Shown in pieces: positions 6,602-11,605 of a stretch of 11,605 nucleotides of DNA; positions within the stretch are counted from its first letter, which is position 1, and every line of letters starts with the position of its first letter. Source of the stretch: Comamonadaceae bacterium (GTDB lineage: Bacteria > Pseudomonadota > Gammaproteobacteria > Burkholderiales > Burkholderiaceae_C); the NCBI GenBank assembly GCA_947452325.1, contig CANGCZ010000033.1, positions 1 to 11,605 on the forward strand, read 5' to 3'. Position numbers and translations under genes: made by a program. Below the pieces are notes generated by a model. The model was not told the DNA's origin and searched no databases. It saw only the letters and a program-made list of their open reading frames with translations.

Positions 6602-7285
6602 TCAGGTAGCGGGGGGAATGATTTTTTCCAGGCAATAGCCCAGGCCGCGCACCGTGGCGATACGGATTGGGCCTTTTTCTATTTTTTTACGCAAGCGGTG
6701 TATGTAAACCTCGATGGCGTTGTTACTCACCTCTTCGCCCCATTCGCACAAACGCTCGACCAGTTGGTCTTTGCTGACCAACCGGCCCACGCGTTGCAGC
6801 AGCACTTCCAGCAAGCCGAGTTCGCGCGCGGACAACTCAACCATGCGCCCGTCTATGGTTGCCATGCGCCCGGCCTGGTCGTAGACCAGCGGGCCGTGTT
6901 TAATCGTGGCGGTGGTGCTGCCCATGCCTCGGCGAGTCAAAGCGCGCACACGGGCTTCAAGTTCCTGCAAAGAAAACGGCTTGGCCATGTAGTCGTCGGC
7001 GCCGTAATCCAGGCCTTTGACGCGCTCGTCCACGCTGTCAGCAGCCGTCAGTATCAGCACCGGCATGCTGTTGCCGCGCGCGCGCAAACGTTTCAACACT
7101 TCCAAACCGTGCATTTTGGGCAGGCCCAGATCCAGAATGAACAAATCGAATTCGCTGGAGGTCATCAAGGCGGCGTCAGCTTCGGTGCCGCTGGCCACGT
7201 GATCGACGGCAGCACCCGAGGCACGCAAGGTGCGGAGCAAGCCATCGGCCAGGACCTGGTCATCTTCGGCGATCAGTATGCGCAT
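6602..7285 (-). CDS. Response regulator, OmpR/PhoB family, TctD-like
   Basis: 227 residues from the ATG at 7285. The receiver domain starts MRILIAEDDQ (acidic pocket Asp8/Asp9), with phospho-acceptor Asp52 in LDLGLP, Thr80 and Lys102 in AKPFS. The DNA-binding domain is an OmpR-type winged helix, with ARELGLLEVLL, a recognition stretch around NNAIEVYIHRLRKKI, and the final wing VRGLGYCLE. The frame is open to a further start at 7309, but GGGAG at 7293-7297 sits 7 nt before the ATG at 7285, which also matches the usual family N-terminus. It forms an operon with the kinase, with 13 bp between them. Target genes are not known; the downstream exported protein and its own promoter are natural candidates. 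Confidence 0.94.
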   Translation of the reverse strand: MRILIAEDDQVLADGLLRTLRASGAAVDHVASGTEADAALMTSSEFDLFILDLGLPKMHGLEVLKRLRARGNSMPVLILTAADSVDERVKGLDYGADDYMAKPFSLQELEARVRALTRRGMGSTTATIKHGPLVYDQAGRMATIDGRMVELSARELGLLEVLLQRVGRLVSKDQLVERLCEWGEEVSNNAIEVYIHRLRKKIEKGPIRIATVRGLGYCLEKIIPPAT

Positions 7286-7322
7286 GAACCGTCTCCCGGG
7301 GTATAGCAAGGCTGCTGGGCGG

Positions 7323-7328
7323 ATTCTA
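7323..7328 (-). promoter_or_regulatory. Candidate -10 element for the regulator-kinase operon
   Basis: On the minus strand this reads TAGAAT, five of six to TATAAT, about 38 nt before the regulator's ATG. It predicts a short leader holding the GGGAG ribosome site. The -35 region at 17 bp (TTTTCC) is poor, consistent with an activator-dependent promoter. The MarR-family gene ends 89 bp upstream of the ATG on the same strand, so readthrough is also possible. Confidence 0.35.
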
Positions 7329-7374
7329 GGTGCAGCCGCCGCAGGGAAAAGGCCTGAGAGTGCATGACCTCGGG

Positions 7375-7863
7375 TTAACGATAGGCATTCCCGTAGGCCT
7401 CCAAGCCCAAGCTGACCACGGTGGCGATATCCGCGCCCACCTCCTGCTTGAATTCTTCTTCGGCCTGGGCTACGGCTTGTTCAAAGCTGTGTAACCAGTC
7501 AAGACCGTCAGCGGTGAACACGATGCGTTTGGCGCGCGCGTCCAAGCCGTCGGGCTCGCGCCGCACCAGTCCCCAGGCTTCGCATTGCGTGACCAGGTCG
7601 CCCATGGCTTGTTTGCTCATACCGGCCATGTCGGCCAGTTCGGTCAAGCGCGCGCCGCTCAACGGTAAATGCCGGGTGATGTGAATCTGCGCTGCGCTCA
7701 CCTTGTCGCGTGCCGCCAGATGGGCCAACGCCAAGGGCACATCAATGTGTCTGGCCATCAGCGCCAGCACCCGTTCGTCAAACCGGCGCATGGCGTGGCC
7801 TAGCAGTCGCCCCAGGTGCGATTGGCGCCAGTCCATGGCGGAAGAAAGCAGGTTGAAATCCAT
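7375..7863 (-). CDS. MarR-family transcriptional regulator
   Basis: 162 residues from the ATG at 7863. The N-terminal helices (about 10-40) would form the dimer interface. A winged helix-turn-helix follows: SAAQIHITRHLPLSGARLTE, then LADMAGMSKQAMGDLVTQ (76-93, recognition helix) and the wing REPDGLDARAKRIVFTADG (102-120), which keeps the D-x-R-A-K/R pattern of MarR wings. A C-terminal helix closes the dimer. Such dimers usually repress by binding palindromes and let go when a small phenolic ligand or oxidant is sensed. Starts are ambiguous: TTG at 7890, ATG at 7863 or ATG at 7836; 7863 is a compromise because none has a good ribosome site. A palindrome overlaps the 7863 start. It is divergent from recA. 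Confidence 0.88.
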   Translation of the reverse strand: MDFNLLSSAMDWRQSHLGRLLGHAMRRFDERVLALMARHIDVPLALAHLAARDKVSAAQIHITRHLPLSGARLTELADMAGMSKQAMGDLVTQCEAWGLVRREPDGLDARAKRIVFTADGLDWLHSFEQAVAQAEEEFKQEVGADIATVVSLGLEAYGNAYR

Positions 7864-7880
7864 GCCTATATAGTAAGGCA
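7863..7880. promoter_or_regulatory. 18-bp palindrome at the MarR gene start (candidate autoregulatory operator)
   Basis: TGCCT (7863-7867) and AGGCA (7876-7880) are perfect inverted arms around an 8-bp AT-rich centre. The minus strand also reads TATATA at 7872-7867, a possible -10. Size and symmetry are those of MarR-family operators, and the site overlaps the start region of the MarR gene itself. If that -10 is used, the transcript would begin at or inside the 7863 ATG, favouring the 7836 start. Confidence 0.4.
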
Positions 7881-7898
7881 AACTGACCAAAAAAACTA

Positions 7899-7927
7899 TT
7901 TACAAGTTTTGATAACGCGGATAAAGT
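7899..7927 (+). promoter_or_regulatory. recA promoter (sigma-70 type)
   Basis: TTTACA (7899-7904) matches five of six positions of TTGACA. After exactly 17 bp comes TAAAGT (7922-7927), four of six to TATAAT. The LexA boxes begin directly after the -10, where bound LexA would block initiation. Confidence 0.5.
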
Positions 7928-7928
7928 A

Positions 7929-7944
7929 CTGTTCAAGCATCCAG
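7929..7944. promoter_or_regulatory. lexA box: LexA (SOS) box 1 of recA
   Basis: CTGT-N8-CCAG, one mismatch from the CTGT-N8-ACAG SOS box of Gram-negative bacteria, with TA before it as in the E. coli TACTGT half. It touches the promoter -10. Confidence 0.65.
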
Positions 7945-7945
7945 C

Positions 7946-7961
7946 CTGTGTTTCAAAACAG
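7946..7961. promoter_or_regulatory. lexA box: LexA (SOS) box 2 of recA
   Basis: CTGTGTTTCAAAACAG is a perfect CTGT-N8-ACAG SOS box. It starts 2 bp after box 1 ends, with centres 17 bp apart, and lies 45 bp before the recA ATG. Confidence 0.85.
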
Positions 7962-8005
7962 TGCCAGATAATCTTTCTAAACCATTGTCATCAAAGGAGT
8001 TTTCC

Positions 8006-9067
8006 ATGGACAACGTGAAAAGCATCGCCGCCGCCGGTGAAAAAGCCAAAGCCCTGCAAGCCGCACTGGCGCAAATCGAAAAGCAGTTCGGCAAGGGCAC
8101 CATCATGCGTTTGGGCGAAGGCGAGGTCATCGAAGACATACAAGTCGTGTCTACTGGCTCGCTGGGTTTGGACGTGGCGCTGGGTGTCGGCGGTCTGCCG
8201 CGCGGTCGGGTCATCGAAATCTACGGCCCTGAGTCTTCAGGCAAAACCACACTCACATTGCAAGTCATTGCCGAAATGCAAAAAATGGCCGGCACTTGTG
8301 CGTTTGTGGATGCCGAACACGCACTCGACGTGCAATATGCGCAAAAGCTCGGGGTCAATTTGCAGGACTTGCTCATCAGTCAGCCCGACACTGGTGAGCA
8401 GGCGCTGGAAATTGTCGACAGCTTGGTGCGTTCAGGTGCGGTCGACCTGATCGTCATCGACTCGGTGGCGGCGCTCACACCCAAGGCCGAGCTAGAAGGC
8501 GAAATGGGTGATTCACTGCCCGGTTTGCAAGCGCGCCTCATGAGCCAGGCGCTGCGCAAACTCACCGCGCACATCAAGAAAACCAATTGCACGGTTATCT
8601 TCATCAACCAGATTCGCATGAAGATCGGTGTCATGTTCGGTTCCCCCGAAACCACCACCGGCGGCAACGCACTCAAGTTCTACGCATCGGTTCGCCTAGA
8701 CATCCGCCGCACCGGCACCATCAAAAAAGGGGAAGAGTCCATCGGCAACGAAACCAAAGTCAAAGTGGTCAAAAACAAAGTCGCGCCGCCGTTCAAAACC
8801 GCCGAGTTCGACATCCTGTTCGGCGAGGGCATCAGCCGTCACGGTGAAATCATCGACATGGGCGTGATCGCCAAAATCGTCGATAAGTCCGGCGCATGGT
8901 ACGCGTACAAAGGCGAAAAAATTGGCCAAGGCCGGGACAACTCCCGTGAATTTCTGCGCGAGAACCCGGAGTTGGCGTTCGAAATCGAAAACAAAGTGCG
9001 AGAGTCTCTCAACATCCCTTTGCTGGCCGCAGAAGTTGAAGAAACCAAACTGCAAGCTGTCAAGTGA
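8006..9067 (+). CDS. recA: Recombinase RecA
   Basis: 353 residues, normal family length. It polymerises on single-stranded DNA with ATP, drives strand exchange, and as a co-protease triggers LexA self-cleavage in the SOS response. Walker A is GPESSGKT (74-81). Other signatures are the DAEHALD segment, Walker B LIVIDSVAALTP, the L1 loop region with GLQARLMSQALRKL, FINQIRMKIGVMFG, and the ATP-contact stretch TTGGNALKFYAS. The C-terminus ends LQAVK without a long acidic tail. The frame is open back to 7961, but AAGGAG at 7994-7999 sits 6 nt before the ATG at 8006 and the family N-terminus (MDNVKSIAAAGEKAKAL) begins there. Its promoter has two LexA boxes. The TGA overlaps the GTG of recX. Confidence 0.98.
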   Translation: MDNVKSIAAAGEKAKALQAALAQIEKQFGKGTIMRLGEGEVIEDIQVVSTGSLGLDVALGVGGLPRGRVIEIYGPESSGKTTLTLQVIAEMQKMAGTCAFVDAEHALDVQYAQKLGVNLQDLLISQPDTGEQALEIVDSLVRSGAVDLIVIDSVAALTPKAELEGEMGDSLPGLQARLMSQALRKLTAHIKKTNCTVIFINQIRMKIGVMFGSPETTTGGNALKFYASVRLDIRRTGTIKKGEESIGNETKVKVVKNKVAPPFKTAEFDILFGEGISRHGEIIDMGVIAKIVDKSGAWYAYKGEKIGQGRDNSREFLRENPELAFEIENKVRESLNIPLLAAEVEETKLQAVK

Positions 9068-9582
9068 GTCAGGTGTTTCAATTGATTCAAGGTGGCGCCG
9101 GCAACACGGTGCCTGAGCCGAAAGCGCAGGCACCTTTGCAGCCCTCCCCCAAGGCGCGCGCGGTCAGCTTGCTGGCGCAACGTGAATATTCACGCCAGGC
9201 CTTGGTGGAGAAACTCACCGCAGAAGGGCAAAGCCCCGAAGAACTGGCACTGGCGCTGGATCAATTGCAAGCGCGCGGTTTGGTCGATGACACCCGGGTG
9301 GCGGAAACACTGGTCAACCGGCGCGCCGGCAAATTGGGTGGCATGCGCATGCGCCAGGAATTGCAAGCCAAGGGTTTATCGCCCGAGGTGGTGGCCGACA
9401 CCATGGCAAGTCTGAAAGAGTCAGAACTCGCGCGTGCGCAAGCTGTTTGGTTGAAAAAATTCAGACAAGTAGCCCATGACTCGACCAACCGCAACCGACA
9501 GGCAAGGTTTCTGGCTACGCGCGGTTTCTCCAGTGATGTGGTTCGCCAAGTGGTGTCCGGACTGGGCGAAGAAGAGGCTTGA
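9064..9582 (+). CDS. recX: Regulatory protein RecX
   Basis: 172 residues; RecX binds the RecA filament groove and limits its growth, damping recombination and SOS. The body is the expected all-helical three-repeat protein: ARAVSLLAQREYSRQAL (31-47), LDQLQARGLVDDTRVAETLV, GGMRMRQELQAKGL, and a final RQARFLATRGFSSDVVRQV repeat. Translation starts at GTG 9064 in a GTGA overlap with the recA stop, so recX is coupled to recA and shares its SOS promoter. The first ~30 residues are a low-conservation, Pro/Gln-rich lead. It ends 5 bp from the stop of the convergent argC gene. Confidence 0.93.
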   Translation: MSQVFQLIQGGAGNTVPEPKAQAPLQPSPKARAVSLLAQREYSRQALVEKLTAEGQSPEELALALDQLQARGLVDDTRVAETLVNRRAGKLGGMRMRQELQAKGLSPEVVADTMASLKESELARAQAVWLKKFRQVAHDSTNRNRQARFLATRGFSSDVVRQVVSGLGEEEA

Positions 9583-9618
9583 AAAAATCAGTTTTGCAGC
9601 ATCAGCAAAATATTTTGC
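9582..9618. terminator. Candidate bidirectional terminator between recX and argC
   Basis: TTTTGC (9592-9597) and GCAAAA (9605-9610) form a 6-bp stem with a 7-nt loop. Read toward argC's end (minus strand), the stem is followed after 4 nt by a run of six T (9587-9582). Read toward recX's end (plus strand), it is followed by TATTTT. GCAAAATATTTTGC (9605-9618) is also a perfect 14-bp palindrome. The stem is AT-rich and lies within the last argC codons, so strength is doubtful. Confidence 0.35.
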
Positions 9619-10514
9619 ACAGCGGCACCGCTGGCGCCCTTGCCCAAATTGTCCAGTCTAGCCATCAACACCGCGTGACCGTGCGCCTCATTGGCAAACA
9701 CGCGCAACTCCATGAGGTTGGTGTCATTCAAAGCCGTGGCGTCGAGCTTCAGATCGTCGGTAGGTGGCAGTACCCGCACACTGGGTTCATGCACATCGTT
9801 GGTTTGGGCGTAATGTGACACCAACGCATCATGTAAATCGCGAGCACGCACTTGACCGGGCAAGGAAGACAAATGCAGCGGAATTTGCACAATCATGCCT
9901 TGCTTGAAATTGCCCACACTGGGAACAAAAAGCGGCCGAGTCGTCAAACCAGTGCAATGCATGATCTCGGGAATATGCTTGTGCGACAAGCCCAGCGCAT
10001 AGGCTTCAAACAAAGCAGCTGTTCCGGCCTCGTAAGCCTCAATCATGGCGCGACCGCCGCCTGAATAACCGCTGACCGATGGCAGGCTAAGAGGGAAGTC
10101 AGCAGGAATCAAACCTGCATCTATCAATGGTCTTATCAAAGCTATCGCGCCGGTGGCATAACAACCCGGGTTGGCGACACGAGACGCTTTTGCAATCAAC
10201 TGTGCTTGACCGGCGCACAGCTCAGCAAAGCCATACACCCAGGCGGGATCGGTGCGGTGTGCGGTGGACGCGTCGACGATGCGCGGCCGGTGTCCGCTCA
10301 GGCTGTCAATCATGGCCACAGATTCTTTGGCCGCATCGTCATGCAAGCACAGCACCACCAGGTCGACTTGCGCCATCAATTCACGTTTGGCTGCCGGGTT
10401 TTTGCGCTGCTCCGGGTCTATGCTGACAACGGAAATGTCAGGCACCAAGGCCAGACGTTCGCGTATTTGCAAGCCGGTGGTACCGGCTTCGCCGTCAATA
10501 AACAATGTATGCAT
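9588..10514 (-). CDS. argC: N-acetyl-gamma-glutamyl-phosphate reductase, short uncommon form
   Basis: 308 residues. Reduces N-acetylglutamyl phosphate to the semialdehyde with NADPH, third step of arginine synthesis. The N-terminal nucleotide-binding loop is DGEAGTTGLQIRERL (7-21). The catalytic cysteine is in NPGCYATGAIALIRPL (Cys118). SGYSGGGRAMIE (148-159) and the proposed acid/base His in SHKHIPEI (about 180) follow. The FIDGEAGTTG start and ~310 length fit the less common AGPR form (TIGRFAM argC_other type), rather than the ~340-aa form starting GxxGYTGxEL. Burkholderiales often carry the longer form elsewhere, so this could be a second copy. The start is ATG 10514 with no good ribosome site. 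It is convergent with recX and divergent from sucC; other arg genes are not in view. Confidence 0.92.
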   Translation of the reverse strand: MHTLFIDGEAGTTGLQIRERLALVPDISVVSIDPEQRKNPAAKRELMAQVDLVVLCLHDDAAKESVAMIDSLSGHRPRIVDASTAHRTDPAWVYGFAELCAGQAQLIAKASRVANPGCYATGAIALIRPLIDAGLIPADFPLSLPSVSGYSGGGRAMIEAYEAGTAALFEAYALGLSHKHIPEIMHCTGLTTRPLFVPSVGNFKQGMIVQIPLHLSSLPGQVRARDLHDALVSHYAQTNDVHEPSVRVLPPTDDLKLDATALNDTNLMELRVFANEAHGHAVLMARLDNLGKGASGAAVQNILLMLQN

Positions 10515-10568
10515 GGATAAAGCGTCTCAATGAATCAAGGAAAAGGCATGGAATGCGGCGTGCACAAC

Positions 10569-10616
10569 CTGTCAGCGGGCAAAAAGACTGTCAACTACTT
10601 GACAAACAACTGACAG
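10569..10616. promoter_or_regulatory. Cluster of TGTCA/TGACA half-sites in the argC-sucC spacer
   Basis: CTGTCA at 10569-10574 and 10588-10593, TTGACA at 10599-10604 and TGACAG at 10611-10616. The middle pair forms the perfect palindrome TGTCAA-CTAC-TTGACA (10589-10604), each arm reading as a TTGACA -35 hexamer on one strand. The outer pair CTGTCA (10588) and TGACAG (10611) is also inverted. It could be a regulator site or paired -35 elements; which protein would bind is not known. Confidence 0.4.
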
Positions 10617-10638
10617 CAAACAAGCGCAATGATGCAAT
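10610..10638 (+). promoter_or_regulatory. Candidate sucC promoter
   Basis: CTGACA (10610-10615), five of six to TTGACA, is followed at 17 bp by TGCAAT (10633-10638), four of six to TATAAT. It would give a leader of roughly 85 nt. The perfect TTGACA at 10599 has no matching -10 at 16-18 bp. Confidence 0.3.
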
Positions 10639-10665
10639 GCAGCATGATACATTTCGTGCAAGTTC

Positions 10666-10680
10666 AGCCCGCTACGGGCT
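10666..10680 (+). other. Hairpin in the sucC leader
   Basis: AGCCCG-CTA-CGGGCT is a perfect 6-bp GC-rich stem with a 3-nt loop. Outside it, TGCA on each side can extend the stem across a bulge. A smaller CAGG-TTCGCG-CCTG hairpin follows at 10687-10700. No U-run follows, so it is not a simple terminator; a leader regulatory structure or protein site is possible. Confidence 0.4.
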
Positions 10681-10730
10681 TGCATACAGGTTCGCGCCTG
10701 CGGACATAGCCGGATAGAAAGCGAGTTCTC

Positions 10731-11605
10731 ATGAAAATTCACGAATACCAGGGCAAGGAAATCTTGCGCCAGTTCGCCGTGCCGGTGCCGCGCGGTATAG
10801 CTGCGTTCACCGTGCAAGAGGCCGTGGAAGCCGCTCAAAAACTTGGCGGCCCGGTTTGGGTGGTCAAGGCGCAAATCCATGCCGGGGGTCGCGGCAAGGG
10901 CGGCGGCGTCAAAGTTGCCAAAAGCATAGAGGATGTCAAACGCTTAGCCACAGAAATTTTGGGCATGCAATTGGTGACCCACCAGACCGGCGCCATGGGT
11001 CAAAAAGTCAGGCGCTTATATATAGAAGATGGCGCTGACATTCAAAAAGAATATTACGTGTCTGTGGTCACCGACCGTGCTTCTCAAAAAATCGCGTTCA
11101 TCGCTTCCAGCGAAGGAGGCATGGATATTGAACAGGTCGCGCACGACACGCCAGAAAAAATCATCACAGAACTCATCGATCCTTTGACCGGTTTGGGTGA
11201 GGCGCAAGCCAAAAAAATCGCTGATGCCGTGGGCATTCCTGCCGACTCCACTGCCCAAGCCGTGGATGTGTTCAAAAAGCTGTTCACTTGTTACATGGAC
11301 ACCGACGCGTCGCTGGTGGAAATCAACCCGCTGAACCGCGACAGCAAAGGCAACATCATGGCGCTGGACGCCAAGTTCAACTTTGACGCCAACGCCTTGT
11401 TCCGCCATCCCGAGATCGTGGCTTACCGCGATCTGGACGAAGAAGACCCGGCTGAAATCGAAGCCTCCAAATTTGACCTGGCCTACATCAGCTTGGACGG
11501 CAACATCGGTTGTCTGGTCAACGGCGCCGGTCTGGCCATGGCCACCATGGACACCATCAAATTGTTCGGTGCCGAGCCGGCTAACTTCCTTGACGTAGGC
11601 GGTGG
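10731..11605 (+). CDS. sucC: Succinyl-CoA synthetase beta subunit (partial, C-terminus off the right edge)
   Basis: With SucD it converts succinyl-CoA and ADP (or GDP) plus phosphate to succinate and ATP in the TCA cycle. 291 of about 388 codons are visible. The start MKIHEYQGKEILRQF is the family signature. The ATP-grasp nucleotide site includes KAQIHAGGRGKGGGVK (47-62), and EINPL (about 197-201) is the Mg-nucleotide motif. Further on, DLAYISLDGNIGCLVNGAGLAMATMD and NFLDVGGG lead to the cut. The ATG at 10731 is preceded by a modest GCGAG at 10721-10725. sucD is expected next but is not in the window. The 216-bp upstream spacer carries the half-site cluster, a candidate promoter and a leader hairpin. 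Confidence 0.97.
   Translation, partial: MKIHEYQGKEILRQFAVPVPRGIAAFTVQEAVEAAQKLGGPVWVVKAQIHAGGRGKGGGVKVAKSIEDVKRLATEILGMQLVTHQTGAMGQKVRRLYIEDGADIQKEYYVSVVTDRASQKIAFIASSEGGMDIEQVAHDTPEKIITELIDPLTGLGEAQAKKIADAVGIPADSTAQAVDVFKKLFTCYMDTDASLVEINPLNRDSKGNIMALDAKFNFDANALFRHPEIVAYRDLDEEDPAEIEASKFDLAYISLDGNIGCLVNGAGLAMATMDTIKLFGAEPANFLDVGG

Noticed and set aside
6587..7306. 239-codon plus-strand open frame opposite the response regulator
   Set aside because: It mirrors almost exactly the regulator gene in antisense and its translation is His/Gln/Ala-rich with no family signature.
9620..9633. CAGCG-GCAC-CGCTG hairpin near the end of argC
   Set aside because: It lies in coding sequence with no T-run on either side, so it does not qualify as a terminator on its own.
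10588..10604. CTGT...TGACA considered as a LexA box
   Set aside because: The right half does not fall at the 8-bp spacing to give ACAG, unlike the two recA boxes.

Overview
The window looks like chromosomal core DNA from a betaproteobacterium of the order Burkholderiales, most likely Comamonadaceae. The pointers are the recA-recX-(argC)-sucC arrangement, a TctD/TctE-style two-component pair, a stand-alone BirA followed by a tiny one-helix membrane protein, moderately high GC, and several GTG/TTG starts. This placement rests on gene content and protein style; no search was run. There are no rRNA or tRNA genes, insertion sequences, prophage genes or CRISPR arrays.

Layout. (1) Positions 1-1442, minus strand: the first ~480 codons of DNA topoisomerase III (topB), cut by the left edge. 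(2) A short divergent spacer holds a 31-bp alternating purine/pyrimidine tract. (3) Plus strand: a 157-aa SET-domain protein with a post-SET cysteine cluster, then birA, then a 61-aa membrane protein overlapping birA by 4 nt. (4) Minus strand, 2941-7863: a di-heme cytochrome c peroxidase-like protein whose 3' end overlaps the small membrane gene antisense; an exported protein of the 2-keto-4-pentenoate hydratase/FAH superfamily; a TctE-like sensor kinase; a TctD-like response regulator; and a MarR-family regulator. In transcription order this reads MarR, regulator, kinase, exported hydratase-like protein, peroxidase. (5) Plus strand: recA with a promoter carrying two tandem LexA boxes, overlapping recX by 4 nt. 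(6) Minus strand: argC of the short, uncommon type, convergent with recX. (7) Plus strand: the first ~291 codons of sucC, cut by the right edge, behind a 216-bp divergent spacer with repeated TGTCA half-sites and a leader hairpin.

How it fits together. recA-recX is a standard SOS unit: RecA filament formation and LexA cleavage, with RecX as modulator. topB, birA, argC and sucC are housekeeping genes for DNA topology, biotinylation, arginine synthesis and the TCA cycle. The least ordinary part is the minus-strand block at 4200-7285. A TctDE-like signalling pair is translationally coupled to a Sec-exported hydratase-fold protein whose expected metal-ligand motif is altered, and beside it is a periplasmic di-heme protein with a Fur-like site at its promoter. 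That block is the best candidate here for an undescribed envelope sensing or response module; the functional link is inference.
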